Shown here: positions 55,174-63,074 of the stretch, one piece after another | Numbering within the stretch: the first letter of the stretch is position 1 | Layout of the letters: each line of letters begins with the position of its first letter | Source: Nocardioides marinisabuli | GTDB lineage: Bacteria > Actinomycetota > Actinomycetes > Propionibacteriales > Nocardioidaceae | NCBI RefSeq assembly: GCF_013466785.1 | Contig: NZ_CP059163.1 | Location: forward strand, 806,001-870,000 | Direction: 5' to 3' | Length of the DNA stretch: 64,000 bases | Position numbers and translations under genes: made by a program | The notes under the pieces: generated by a model | The model's input: only the letters and a program-made list of their open reading frames with translations | What the model was told of the DNA's origin: nothing | The model's database searches: none

Positions 55174-56544
55174 ATGGCGCCCCTCCAGCGACCACCGCAG
55201 CGACCGCTGCTCGTAGCCGTCGTGGCGGCACTGGTCGTCCCGCTCCTGCTCGGGGCCGGGGCCGCCCCCGCCGTCGCGACCGACCCCGACCCCACCATGC
55301 AGCCGGGCGTGGCCGCCCAGGAGCGCCAGGCCCGCCAGGAGGCCAGGCAGTCGCCCACCACCGCCGAGCGCACCACCAAGGTCCGCGGCAGCATCAAGGC
55401 CGCCGACAAGGGCGTGAAGTACCGGGTGCGCTGGTTCACCAAGGACTGGACCTACATCGACGAGCGCAAGGTCACCGGCGGCATCTACTCGCTGAGCCTG
55501 CAGCCGGGCACCTACTACCTGCAGTTCGTCGACCTGCGCCCGGCGTACAACGTCACGAAGTACGCCCCCACCGACATCAAGGTGAAGGTCGGCGACACGT
55601 CGGTGCAGAAGAACGTGCGGATGAAGCGCGGCGCCGCGATCACCGGGACCGTGCGCGCCGGCGGCAGGGTCGCCGGCGGCGCCGAGGTGGTCGCCGCCAA
55701 CGCCGCCGAGCAGTCCTACCGGGTCACGGCCAACAAGCGCGGCCAGTTCGCGCTGGGCGGTCTGCCGGCCGGCAGCTACTCGGTCTTCACCTACGACCGC
55801 AAGAAGGCCTACGTCGGGCGCTCGACCTACCTGGCGGGCATGAAACTGGGCCAGGTCCGCAACACCCCGATCAGCCTGGGGACCCGGGCGGGGCGGCTGC
55901 TGGTCGACCTGCGCACCAGGGACGGCAAGGTCAAGGAGAAGGTGTTCGTGACGGCCGTCAGCAAGGCCACCGGGCAGTTCTGGACCGTCAAGGCACGGGG
56001 CGGCGAGGCGATCTTCTCCGGGCTCTTCCCCGGCAAGTACCGCATGGTCGCCCCCGGCGTCGGCAGCTTCCTGCCCCAGAGCGGCGCCATCAAGGGGGCG
56101 ATGGTGCGGTCCGGCAAGGACGACCTGGCCAGCACCTTCACCTGGACCAAGCGCGGGGCCACCATCAGCGGCGCCGTCGTCGACGAGGAGCACCCCGACG
56201 CGCCCATGGAGGACGTGGAGGTGCTCGCCTTCGACCAGTCCGGCGCGCGGCTCGGCTCGGCCACCACCGGCGCGGACGGCCTCTTCACGATCACCGGAGC
56301 GATCACCACCCAGCAGGGCGTCACCGTGAAGATCCAGCCCGGCGGTGCCAACCCGCCGTACCTGCAGGGCACCTACTACTGCAAGTACGGCACCGCGAGC
56401 CAGGGCGGCGTCTCGGTCCGCACCGGGGAGGACACCGTCCTGGGCATCCTGGCGCTGCCCCAGCTGCCGACCGCCCAGCAGGACAACCGGTCCAACTGCG
56501 GCCCCGACGCCACCGCGCCACGTCAGGCGGACGCCCGACGATGA
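55174..56544 (+). CDS. Secreted protein with repeated carboxypeptidase-regulatory-like (CnaB-type) beta-sandwich domains
   Basis: 456 residues. Signal peptide at about 1-35 (LLVAVVAALVVPLLLGAGAAPAVA region), then four or more Ig-like segments of the GxV...G....TDxxGxFxxxGLPAGxY type (GSIKAADKGVKYRVRW; ITGTVRAGGRVAGGAEVVAANAAEQSYRV..GGLPAGSYSV; ISGAVVDEEHPDAPMEDVEV). Similar domains occur in carbohydrate- or peptide-related surface proteins. No catalytic motif or sortase signal is seen. The ATG at 55174 has GAGGA upstream. ATGA overlap with the next gene. Confidence 0.75.
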   Translation: MAPLQRPPQRPLLVAVVAALVVPLLLGAGAAPAVATDPDPTMQPGVAAQERQARQEARQSPTTAERTTKVRGSIKAADKGVKYRVRWFTKDWTYIDERKVTGGIYSLSLQPGTYYLQFVDLRPAYNVTKYAPTDIKVKVGDTSVQKNVRMKRGAAITGTVRAGGRVAGGAEVVAANAAEQSYRVTANKRGQFALGGLPAGSYSVFTYDRKKAYVGRSTYLAGMKLGQVRNTPISLGTRAGRLLVDLRTRDGKVKEKVFVTAVSKATGQFWTVKARGGEAIFSGLFPGKYRMVAPGVGSFLPQSGAIKGAMVRSGKDDLASTFTWTKRGATISGAVVDEEHPDAPMEDVEVLAFDQSGARLGSATTGADGLFTITGAITTQQGVTVKIQPGGANPPYLQGTYYCKYGTASQGGVSVRTGEDTVLGILALPQLPTAQQDNRSNCGPDATAPRQADARR

Positions 56545-57476
56545 GCCCCGCCCCCGCCGGCACCGGCATCGCGCTGCGCCTCGTGCGCGCGCGGCCGTGC
56601 GTCGCGCGGGTGCGGTGGTGGGGCCCCGACGGGCGGCTCGGGGGCGACAAGCGGGTGCACGACGCGACGACCCTCATCACGGTGCCCGCCGGCACCTGGC
56701 TCCTCGACGTCGAGGACGACCACTCCTCGCACGACCCCTCGCGGCTGGCCCCGGCCCGCCTCGAGGTGCAGGTGCGCGACGGCTGGCGCACCGCGGCTCA
56801 GGCGCACCTGCTGCCCGGCGCGGTGCTCACCGGCAGCGTCCGCACCGCCCAGGACACCCGCGCCCGCTGGGCCGAGGTCGAGGCGAGCGGCCCCGACGGC
56901 ACGCTGGTGCGCACCCGCACCGACGGGCTCGGCGTCTTCACCCTGGCGGGGCTCGGCGCCGGCACCGTCGTGCTGGTCTCGGCGCGCAGCCGCTGGCACC
57001 AGGCCACACCCGTGCTGGCGCGGCCCACCCGCCCCGCCGGTCCCCGGCTGGTGCTGCGGCTGGCCCAGCCGCTGCTGGGCGCCTCACGTCCCGGGGGCAC
57101 CGACCCCGTGGTCGGCGGCGCGCTGCGCGGGGTGGTCCTCGACGCCGACGGCAAGCGGGCGTCGTACGCCGCGGTGGTGGAGCTGCGCGACGCGCGCGGG
57201 TCGCTGCTGGCGCGCACCCGCACCGACCGCGAGGGCCGGTTCGTGGTCGGCGGCGACCTGCCGGCCGCGGCGGGCCTCACCGTCGTGGTGAAGTCCGGCC
57301 CGGGCGACGTCGTGGTCGACCGGGTGCACCTGCGCGGGCTCGCGGTGGGCGCCGGTCAGCTCGTCGACCTCGGGACGGTGCGGATGACCCGCGCCGCGCG
57401 GCGCCCGCGCCCCGCGCGCGCCAGCCTGCCGCGCGCCACCGCGGCCGCGCTGCGGCTGCCCAGCACGCGGGTGTGA
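56541..57476 (+). CDS. Carboxypeptidase-regulatory-like beta-sandwich protein without signal peptide
   Basis: 311 residues with the same domain style as the previous gene (VLTGSVRTAQDTRARWAEVEASGPDGTLVRTRTDGLGVFTLAGLGAG; GVVLDADGKRASYAAVVELRDARGSLLARTRTDREGRFVVGG) but no obvious signal peptide and a very basic C-terminus (RAARRPRPARASLPRATAAAL). The ATG at 56541 overlaps the previous stop (ATGA), so the two are translated together. Unknown function; it may be the cytoplasmic or non-classically exported partner of the secreted protein. Confidence 0.65.
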   Translation: MSPAPAGTGIALRLVRARPCVARVRWWGPDGRLGGDKRVHDATTLITVPAGTWLLDVEDDHSSHDPSRLAPARLEVQVRDGWRTAAQAHLLPGAVLTGSVRTAQDTRARWAEVEASGPDGTLVRTRTDGLGVFTLAGLGAGTVVLVSARSRWHQATPVLARPTRPAGPRLVLRLAQPLLGASRPGGTDPVVGGALRGVVLDADGKRASYAAVVELRDARGSLLARTRTDREGRFVVGGDLPAAAGLTVVVKSGPGDVVVDRVHLRGLAVGAGQLVDLGTVRMTRAARRPRPARASLPRATAAALRLPSTRV

Positions 57477-57486
57477 GCCGGCTGGG

Positions 57487-57861
57487 TCAGCCGACGCTCA
57501 TGTCGGTGTCGGACCAGAAGGCACGCATGGTGGTGATGCGCCCCTCGTCGTCGAAGGTCATCACGTCGATGGGCGCGAGGGTGAAGGTGCCGCCGTCGGT
57601 GATGGTGCGGACCTCGAACAGGAAGGCGGCCTCGCCCGCCGCGATGCGGCAGTCGATGAGCCGGGTCTCCTGCTGCAGGCCCTCGAGCGTGCCGTAGAAC
57701 GCGGCGATCTCCTCACGCGTAGTCCGCACCGCCGACCCGACCGGGTCCTCGACGGTGGCGCCCTCCGCGAAGAGGTCCACGATCTCGGCGGCGGTGCCCC
57801 CGGCGATCAGGGACACGTAGGCCTCCACGACCTCACGGATCCGCTCGTTGCTCGCTGCCAC
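57487..57861 (-). CDS. NTF2-like/SnoaL-type protein (ketosteroid isomerase fold)
   Basis: 124 residues of the cone-shaped NTF2-like fold: VVEAYVSLIAGGTAAEIVDLFAEGATVEDPVGS at the start and IDVMTFDDEGRITTMRAFWS at the end. The D/E-containing pocket is as in steroid delta-isomerases, but the fold has many functions. GTG 57861 is chosen since GAGGAG sits 6 bases upstream; GTG 57867 is too close to it. Confidence 0.72.
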   Translation of the reverse strand: MAASNERIREVVEAYVSLIAGGTAAEIVDLFAEGATVEDPVGSAVRTTREEIAAFYGTLEGLQQETRLIDCRIAAGEAAFLFEVRTITDGGTFTLAPIDVMTFDDEGRITTMRAFWSDTDMSVG

Positions 57862-58014
57862 GTCCACTCCTCGTACGTCGTCGGGGCCCGGCCAGAACAC
57901 GTTCCAGTTCCGGGGGTGTGCGGCGAGAGTAGCGTGCGCAGGGCCCGGCGCGTTTCAATGGCCGGGCCGGCGCTGCCGGCAGCACCGTCCGTCGATCGAG
58001 GAACCGTCTCCCGC

Positions 58015-58647
58015 ATGCTGCACGACCCCCGGCCCTGGTGGCCCCTGACCGATGCCGACGACCTGCGCGAGGAGCTCGTGGCGGCCTACGCCTCGCCGCA
58101 GCGCGGCTACCACGACGTGCAGCACCTCGTGGAGGTGCTGACCCGCCTCGACGAGCTCGGCGAGCACGGCGCGGTGGTGCGGCACCTGCCGGTCGTGCTG
58201 GCCGCCTGGTTCCACGACGCGGTCTACGACGGCGAGCGCGACGCCGAGGAGCGCTCGGCCGCCTGGGCCGAGGACGCGCTCACCGGCCGGGTCGAGCCCG
58301 ACCTGGTCGAGGAGGTGGTGCGGCTCGTGCGGCTCACCGAGACCCACACCCCCGAGCCCGACGACACCCTCGGCTGCCTGCTCTCCGACGCCGACCTGGC
58401 CATCCTCGCCGCGCCGCAGGAGCGCTACGACGAGTACGTCGCCGCGGTGCGCGCGGAGTTCGCCCACCTCGACGACGCGACGTTCGCCGAGGGGCGGGCC
58501 CAGGTGCTGCTGGGCCTGGCGCAGAAGCCGACCCTCTTCCACACCGCCTACGCCCGGGAGCGCTGGGAGGACGACGCCCGCGCGAACCTGGGGGCCGAGC
58601 TCGAGCGGCTGGGCGTCCAGGACGTGCCGGGGCGCCGGGTCTCCTGA
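58015..58647 (+). CDS. HD-domain protein, predicted metal-dependent phosphohydrolase
   Basis: 210 residues. HD-type metal ligands: GYHDVQHLVEVL (His), AAWFHDAVYDGERDAEERSA (HD pair), and LLSDADLAILAAPQERYDEYVAAVRAEFAH (later Asp). The substrate is unknown; relatives act on nucleotides or are uncharacterised. The ATG at 58015 is preferred to an in-frame ATG at 57958 because the family begins at WWPLTDADDLREEL. Confidence 0.78.
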   Translation: MLHDPRPWWPLTDADDLREELVAAYASPQRGYHDVQHLVEVLTRLDELGEHGAVVRHLPVVLAAWFHDAVYDGERDAEERSAAWAEDALTGRVEPDLVEEVVRLVRLTETHTPEPDDTLGCLLSDADLAILAAPQERYDEYVAAVRAEFAHLDDATFAEGRAQVLLGLAQKPTLFHTAYARERWEDDARANLGAELERLGVQDVPGRRVS

Positions 58648-58654
58648 CCGCACA

Positions 58655-58720
58655 CGAGATCCGTGCCGGGTCGGCGCGAGATCCACGCCGGGTCGGCGCG
58701 AGATTCAGGCCGGGTCGCGC
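58655..58720. repeat. Tandem array of the same 22-base repeat (copy B)
   Basis: Two full units (58663-58684, 58685-58706) with partial units on both sides, sharing the core GCCGGGTCGGCGCGAGAT with the array at 53461. The last part forms the final codons and the stop codon of the DUF4031 gene on the minus strand, so the repeat and the gene end overlap. Confidence 0.85.
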
Positions 58721-58971
58721 TTGCGCCGGCGCAGCCCGGCGGCGACCAGGCGGGCCACCAGCTCGCGGCTGCTGACCGGCGAGGCGCCGGCGGCGACCAC
58801 GGCGTCGTACCACTCCGCCGGCACGTCGTAGTGGTCGCGGTCGAAGCCGCGCTCGGGGATCTCGAGGCCGCGCGCGAAGGCGTGCAGCTCGTCGTAGGAG
58901 GTGTCACTGGCCAGGTGCGACCAGAGCCGCCCGTGCCCGGCCGCGTTGGGCGGGTCGATGAGGATGCCCAC
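58705..58971 (-). CDS. DUF4031 family protein
   Basis: 88 residues. Starts MGILIDPPNAAGHGRLWSHL and has YDELHAFARGLEIPERGFDRDHYDVPAEWYD, the DUF4031 pattern, a small actinobacterial family of unknown function. Its last codons (RKRDPA) and stop lie in the tandem repeat array, which suggests the repeat inserted at or replaced its original 3' end. Confidence 0.8.
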   Translation of the reverse strand: MGILIDPPNAAGHGRLWSHLASDTSYDELHAFARGLEIPERGFDRDHYDVPAEWYDAVVAAGASPVSSRELVARLVAAGLRRRKRDPA

Positions 58972-59028
58972 ACCGCCACCCTACGAGCAGCCCGCGGGCT
59001 CCGGCGCGACGGCGCCTTGCCCCGGGGG

Positions 59029-59034
59029 GACAAT
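59029..59034 (+). promoter_or_regulatory. -10 hexamer GACAAT of a leaderless promoter
   Basis: GACAAT ends 7 bases before the GTG at 59042; weaker match than the other leaderless promoters. Confidence 0.45.
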
Positions 59035-59041
59035 GGGGGGC

Positions 59042-59413
59042 GTGGACAACGCACTGCTCTTCGATGCCCGGTCCCGGGTGCTGGCCGACCTCCAGGCGCG
59101 GGGGCACGCGACCCCGGGTGCGGTCTCGGCGCTCGAGGACGCCGTCTCCTCACGCACCTGGTGGGCCGAGCAGTGGCCCGAGGGGGTCGTGTACGTCGCT
59201 GGGCTGGTCGCCCAGGACGTGCAGGACGCGCTGCTGGAGCAGGTGGGCCGCTGGCCGCTGTGCCTGGGCTGCACCGAGGGGCCCGAGCACGCGCTCTACA
59301 TCCACCCCGACCTCGGGGGGCCCGACCCGACGTGGGTCTGCGAGGAGTCCGGGACGCCGGTCGCGGCGCTGGGGACGCTCAGCAGTCCTGGCCCAGCTGG
59401 ACCCACAGCGTGA
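59042..59413 (+). CDS. Conserved hypothetical protein with a CxxC...C motif
   Basis: 123 residues; I do not recognise the family. A helical N-terminal half (NALLFDARSRVLADLQARGH) is followed by LCLGCTEGPEHALYIHPDLGGPDPTWVC-type Cys/His-rich segment that could hold a metal. The end overlaps the convergent GntR gene by 35 bases. GTG 59042 is supported by the -10 hexamer; an in-frame ATG at 59033 is the alternative. Confidence 0.6.
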   Translation: MDNALLFDARSRVLADLQARGHATPGAVSALEDAVSSRTWWAEQWPEGVVYVAGLVAQDVQDALLEQVGRWPLCLGCTEGPEHALYIHPDLGGPDPTWVCEESGTPVAALGTLSSPGPAGPTA

Positions 59414-60098
59414 AGCGGTCGGCACGGTAGACGGTGCGAGAGACCTCGACGACCTTGTCCTCGCACAGGGCGCGCCGCGAGTGGCGCAGCACCACGCTGG
59501 ACGGCTCGACCTCGAGCAGCCCCGCCTCCTCGGTGGTGGCCTTGTCGGCGTTGATGGAGTCCTCGGCCCAGGTCGGGCGCAGCCCGCGGGCGTCGAGGGA
59601 GTCGTAGAGGCTGGTGGGCATCCCCTGCTGGAGGAACCCCGGCAGCAGCACCTCGTTGAGGTAGGCGTCCTCCAGGCACATCGGCACGCCGTCGGCGCGC
59701 CGCAGCCGGCGCCAGTGGATGACCGCGTCGCCCTCGGTCAGCGACAGCGCGCGGGCCACGCCCGGCCCCGCCTGCTCGCGCCGCGCGAGCAGCGTCTGCG
59801 ACTCCGCCAGCATCCCGCGGCGGGTCATCTCCTCGGTGTAGCCGGTGATCCTGCTGGCGGTGCGGCGCGGGCGGGCCACGAAGGTGCCCCGGCCGGGGAT
59901 GCGCTCGAGCAGGCCCTCGCCCACCAGCGCGTCCATCGCCTGGCGCACCGTCATCCGGGCCACGCCGAAGCGCTGCACCAGCTCGCGCTCCGAGGGCGCC
60001 GGGGAGCCCGGCGCGCTGCCCGCCACCAGGCCGCGCACGTACTCGCGCACCTGCACGTGCTTGAGCGCACGTCCCACAGGAGCCATCACGTCGTCCAC
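59379..60098 (-). CDS. GntR-family regulator with UTRA domain (HutC subfamily)
   Basis: 239 residues. N-terminal winged helix (HVQVREYVRGLVAGSAPGSPAPSERELVQRFGVARMTVRQAMDALVGEGLLERIPGRGTFV, residues about 13-72, described in pieces) and a C-terminal UTRA ligand-binding domain (about 90-235: YTEEMTRRGMLAESQTLL; VEPSSVVLRHSRRALCEDKVVEVSRTVYRADRF). Members such as DasR sense phosphorylated sugars. GTG 60098 is used because TAGTCT is 7 bases upstream; ATG 60086 is an alternative. Divergent from alkB. Confidence 0.88.
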   Translation of the reverse strand: MDDVMAPVGRALKHVQVREYVRGLVAGSAPGSPAPSERELVQRFGVARMTVRQAMDALVGEGLLERIPGRGTFVARPRRTASRITGYTEEMTRRGMLAESQTLLARREQAGPGVARALSLTEGDAVIHWRRLRRADGVPMCLEDAYLNEVLLPGFLQQGMPTSLYDSLDARGLRPTWAEDSINADKATTEEAGLLEVEPSSVVLRHSRRALCEDKVVEVSRTVYRADRFTLWVQLGQDC

Positions 60099-60105
60099 GC
60101 CAGGC

Positions 60106-60111
60106 AGACTA
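60106..60111 (-). promoter_or_regulatory. -10 hexamer TAGTCT of a leaderless promoter
   Basis: On the minus strand TAGTCT (60111-60106) ends 7 bases before the GTG at 60098. Confidence 0.6.
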
Positions 60112-60131
60112 GACAGGTCCCGGGCCGCGCG

Positions 60132-60148
60132 TCCCCGCTTTGCGGGGA
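60132..60148. promoter_or_regulatory. Inverted repeat between gntR and alkB, possible operator or terminator
   Basis: TCCCCGC-TTT-GCGGGGA, a 7-bp perfect stem, lies about 20 bases upstream of the gntR -10 and 32 bases upstream of the SOS box. It may be the operator of the GntR protein. Confidence 0.35.
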
Positions 60149-60179
60149 TTGAGCCGCGACGGGACACGCCCGACCGATG

Positions 60180-60195
60180 TCGAACACGCGTTCGA
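60180..60195 (+). promoter_or_regulatory. LexA (SOS) box upstream of the AlkB homologue
   Basis: TCGAACACGCGTTCGA is a near-perfect palindrome matching the actinobacterial LexA site (GAAC-N4-GTTC with flanking TC/GA). It lies 9 bases upstream of the TACGAT -10 hexamer, where bound LexA would block RNA polymerase. Confidence 0.85.
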
Positions 60196-60204
60196 GGTCC
60201 GGCG

Positions 60205-60210
60205 TACGAT
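60205..60210 (+). promoter_or_regulatory. -10 hexamer TACGAT of the alkB promoter (leaderless)
   Basis: TACGAT ends 6 bases before the ATG at 60217 and follows the SOS box. Confidence 0.7.
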
Positions 60211-60216
60211 ACCCCC

Positions 60217-60843
60217 ATGGACTTCCAGACCACGCTGTTCGCGGCACCGGCCGGCGGGGTGCCCGCACTGGTGGACGCCCTGGCCGGCACCGAGCGCCAC
60301 CACCTCGACCACGGCGCGTGGGTCGACGTGCGCCGCTCCTGGCTGCCCGAGGCCGACGACGTGATGCGCGCCCTCGTCGAGGAGGTGCCCTGGCGCGCCG
60401 AGCGGCGCCAGATGTACGACCGGCTCGTCGACGTGCCGCGGCTGCTGCACACCTACATGATCGGCGAGGAGCTCCCCCACCCCGTCCTCACCCAGGCCCG
60501 CGAGGCGCTCAGCGAGCACTACCTGCCCGAGCTCGGCGAGCCCTTCCGCACCGCCGGGTGCTGCTACTACCGCGACGGGCGCGACTCGGTGGCCTGGCAC
60601 GGCGACACCATCGGCCGGGGCAGCACCCACGACACGATGGTCGCGATCGTCTCGGTCGGCGACCCGCGCAAGCTGCACCTGCGCCCGCGCGGCGGGGGCG
60701 AGAGCCGGGTCTTCGAGACCGGGCACGGCGACCTGCTCGTGATGGGCGGCAGCTGCCAGCGCACCTGGGAGCACGCGGTGCCCAAGGTCGCCCACGCCGG
60801 CCCGAGGCTCTCGGTGCAGTTCCGGCCGTTCAACGTCTTCTGA
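60217..60843 (+). CDS. AlkB-family alpha-ketoglutarate-dependent dioxygenase (DNA/RNA dealkylation)
   Basis: 208 residues. Fe(II) ligands His128 and Asp130 (AWHGDTIGRG) and His186 (TWEHAVPK); 2-oxoglutarate-binding Arg197 and Arg203 (GPRLSVQFRPF). The N-terminal nucleotide-flipping lid region contains CCYYRDG. AlkB repairs 1-methyladenine and 3-methylcytosine by oxidative demethylation. Sequence type is the actinobacterial short AlkB; E. coli AlkB itself is Ada-controlled. Here the SOS box at 60180 makes LexA control likely. Confidence 0.9.
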   Translation: MDFQTTLFAAPAGGVPALVDALAGTERHHLDHGAWVDVRRSWLPEADDVMRALVEEVPWRAERRQMYDRLVDVPRLLHTYMIGEELPHPVLTQAREALSEHYLPELGEPFRTAGCCYYRDGRDSVAWHGDTIGRGSTHDTMVAIVSVGDPRKLHLRPRGGGESRVFETGHGDLLVMGGSCQRTWEHAVPKVAHAGPRLSVQFRPFNVF

Positions 60844-60960
60844 GCTCGCAGCGACGAGCCGGACGGCGACCCGACCCTGGTACGGCGCCGGAGGCGTGTC
60901 CCGGAGCGACCTCGCAGGCGCCGGTCCAGGCCTGGGTCGTCAGCACCGGAAGCACCGCCT

Positions 60961-61887
60961 CTAGGGCGCCGAGCCGAGGGACCCGGGGAGCTCACCGGTC
61001 CGCAACCAGCCGAAGACGGTGACGATCTCGGCGTGGAGGTCCTGCGGCAGGTGCCCGCCGGTCTCGTCCTCGATGACCAACGCCGTCGGAAGGTGACGCG
61101 CGAGCCACCGTCCGTGGTCGGGCGGGCAGGAGAAGTCCTGCAACCCATAGGTGAGCAGCACCGGCACGGAGACGGAGCTCAGGGCGAAGCCCCACGGCCG
61201 CGCGAAGGCCAAGGTGTCGTCGACCGCACCCCCGACACCGTGCGCGGACTGCTCCGCCATGATGCGCGTGAACACCTCGACCACCTCCGGACGGGCCAGG
61301 ACCTCCCGGTCCCCCTGTCCCATGCCCTCGCCCAGCAGCGACGAGGGGTCAGAGACCAGGGCGTGCTCCATCCGGGTCAGCGCGGACCGGATCCTGGTCT
61401 CGAGGTAGGCCTCGCCGTCCTCGGCCCACTCCAGCGACTCAGCGGCCTCGGGCGCCATGTCGTGGAGCCACTCGGAGCGACTCAGGCCTCCCTCGCCCAA
61501 GGGGGCCAGGCTGGACTGGCAGGCGACGCGCTCGACCCGGTCTGCCAGCAAGGCGGCGCACGCCAAGGCGTGCGGGCCGCCCCCGGACCCGCCGATGACG
61601 GAGAACTGGTCCAGGTCGAGCGCGTCGGCCACGGCACGCACGTCCGCGGCCTCGTCGGCCACCGAGCGCCCCCGGTGGCGCGAGGACTGCCCGTAGCCGG
61701 CGCGGTCGGTCGTGATGTAGCGAACGCCCGACCGGGCGTACACCGAGTCGTCGGGCGAGCGGTTCAGACGACATCCCGGCGTGCCGTGCAGTCCGAGCAC
61801 CGGGTAGCCGGCGGGGTCGCCGCCGTCGACGTACGCGATCTGTCGCCCGTCGGGGAGAGCGGCAGTGAGGGGAGCCATGTGGTCCAT
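60961..61887 (-). CDS. Alpha/beta hydrolase
   Basis: 308 residues (305 if ATG 61878 is used). Alpha/beta-hydrolase fold: GLHGTPGCR (oxyanion), nucleophile Ser in VIGGSGGGPHAL, Asp in TYGLQDFSCPP and His in DETGGHLPQD. Substrate unknown; no cap-domain signature I recognise. It stands alone, convergent with alkB (117-base gap). Confidence 0.83.
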   Translation of the reverse strand: MDHMAPLTAALPDGRQIAYVDGGDPAGYPVLGLHGTPGCRLNRSPDDSVYARSGVRYITTDRAGYGQSSRHRGRSVADEAADVRAVADALDLDQFSVIGGSGGGPHALACAALLADRVERVACQSSLAPLGEGGLSRSEWLHDMAPEAAESLEWAEDGEAYLETRIRSALTRMEHALVSDPSSLLGEGMGQGDREVLARPEVVEVFTRIMAEQSAHGVGGAVDDTLAFARPWGFALSSVSVPVLLTYGLQDFSCPPDHGRWLARHLPTALVIEDETGGHLPQDLHAEIVTVFGWLRTGELPGSLGSAP

Positions 61888-62011
61888 CGTGCCGGTCCAC
61901 GCGGCTGCGGCACCGATCTTTGCCCCTGGGTGTGGCGCCGAGCACGCTGCGAGCGTTCAATGGAAGGAGCCAGGGCGCCGCTCGGGGCGCCTGCGAACCG
62001 GAGGTACCCCC

Positions 62012-62281
62012 ATGACCCGCCACGACGACCCAGGCGCCGGCGAGACCGGCCGGCACCGCCAGCACCACGACCGACCGCCCGCCGACCACGTGCGCGGCGA
62101 CCATCCCGTCGGGGCCAGCACCGACCCGTCGATGGGCTTCGGCACCTCCCCGGAGGACCGGCTGCACCTGCCCGAGACACCGCTCGACGCCGGCAGCCGC
62201 ACCGGCAGCACGCTGTGGCTGGTGCTCACGCTCGCCCTGGTGGCGGCGCTGGTGGCCGCACTGGTCATCGCCCTGCTGTGA
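62012..62281 (+). CDS. Small tail-anchored membrane protein of unknown function
   Basis: 89 residues. A His/Asp/Gly-rich polar N-terminal half (HDDPGAGETGRHRQHHDRP) and a single C-terminal membrane helix (LWLVLTLALVAALVAALVIALL region). Possibly related to DUF6480-like small actinobacterial proteins, but this is uncertain. Clear ribosome-binding site GGAGG before the ATG at 62012. A 14-bp terminator follows. Confidence 0.7.
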   Translation: MTRHDDPGAGETGRHRQHHDRPPADHVRGDHPVGASTDPSMGFGTSPEDRLHLPETPLDAGSRTGSTLWLVLTLALVAALVAALVIALL

Positions 62282-62282
62282 G

Positions 62283-62320
62283 CCGACCCCCGTGCGGCCG
62301 ATCGGTCGCACGGGGGTCGG
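62283..62320. terminator. 14-bp hairpin terminator between convergent genes
   Basis: CCGACCCCCGTGCG (62283-62296) pairs perfectly with 62307-62320, leaving a 10-base loop. It serves both the small membrane-protein gene (plus) and coxG (minus). Confidence 0.75.
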
Positions 62321-62345
62321 TGGGGCTCGGTCGTGGTCGCGGCCC

Positions 62346-63074
62346 TCAGCGGCGGCGGTGCGTCACCCACCACACCAGCAGGAGAGCGAGCAGCCCGGCG
62401 CCGACCTTCGGGCCGTAGCTGCGCAGCAGCACCGGCAGCACGGTGGAGCCGAGGTCGAGCGCCTCGTCACCGCCGCCCGCCTGCGCGGCCGCGGCCGGTG
62501 CCGGCCGGTGCTCACCCGGCCGCGTGGAGGCCGGCGGCGGCTCGGGGGCACCGGGGTCCGCCCCCATGTGCTTCCCGGGCGGCGCCGGTGCCGCGGGCGG
62601 CGGCTCGGCCGGCGCCTCGGGCGCCTCGGGCGCGGTCAGGCGCTGCTCGAGACAGCTCACGAACTGGCCCAGCAGCTTGTCGGAGACGTCCTGCATCACC
62701 CCCCGCCCGAACTGGGCCGGCTTGCCGGTGATGGCCAGGTCGGTCACCACCTCGACGTCGGTGCGGTCGGCGCCGGCGGCGCTCATCGAGAGCGTCACCT
62801 TCGCCCCCGCGGTGCCGTTGCCGCGCTTGTCCTTGCCCTTGGCGTCGACCACGTAGCGGTGGGCAGCGTCGTCCTTCTCCACGAAGGTGCCCGAGCCGGT
62901 GTAGAGCAGCGCGATCGGGCCGAGCTTGACCTTGACCGTGCCCTTGAACGTGTCGTCCTCCACCCCGGTCACGGTGGCGCCGGGGAAGCACTCGGCCAGG
63001 GCGCCGATGTCCTGGAAGTGCTCCCAGGTCTCCTCGACGCCGAGCGGGACGCTGAACTCGTGGCGGAGATCCAC
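62346..63074 (-). CDS. CoxG-like carbon monoxide dehydrogenase accessory protein (SRPBCC, membrane-anchored)
   Basis: 242 residues. SRPBCC/CoxG domain (about 1-150): HEFSVPLGVEETWEHFQDIGALAECFPGATV and LAITGKPAQFGRGVMQDVSDKLLGQFVSCLEQRL; then a Pro/Ala-rich linker and a C-terminal membrane helix (VGAGLLALLLVWWVTHRRR). CoxG is known to help tie CO dehydrogenase to the membrane. The GTG at 63074 shares a base with the stop of the FAD-subunit gene, showing tight coupling. Confidence 0.85.
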   Translation of the reverse strand: MDLRHEFSVPLGVEETWEHFQDIGALAECFPGATVTGVEDDTFKGTVKVKLGPIALLYTGSGTFVEKDDAAHRYVVDAKGKDKRGNGTAGAKVTLSMSAAGADRTDVEVVTDLAITGKPAQFGRGVMQDVSDKLLGQFVSCLEQRLTAPEAPEAPAEPPPAAPAPPGKHMGADPGAPEPPPASTRPGEHRPAPAAAAQAGGGDEALDLGSTVLPVLLRSYGPKVGAGLLALLLVWWVTHRRR

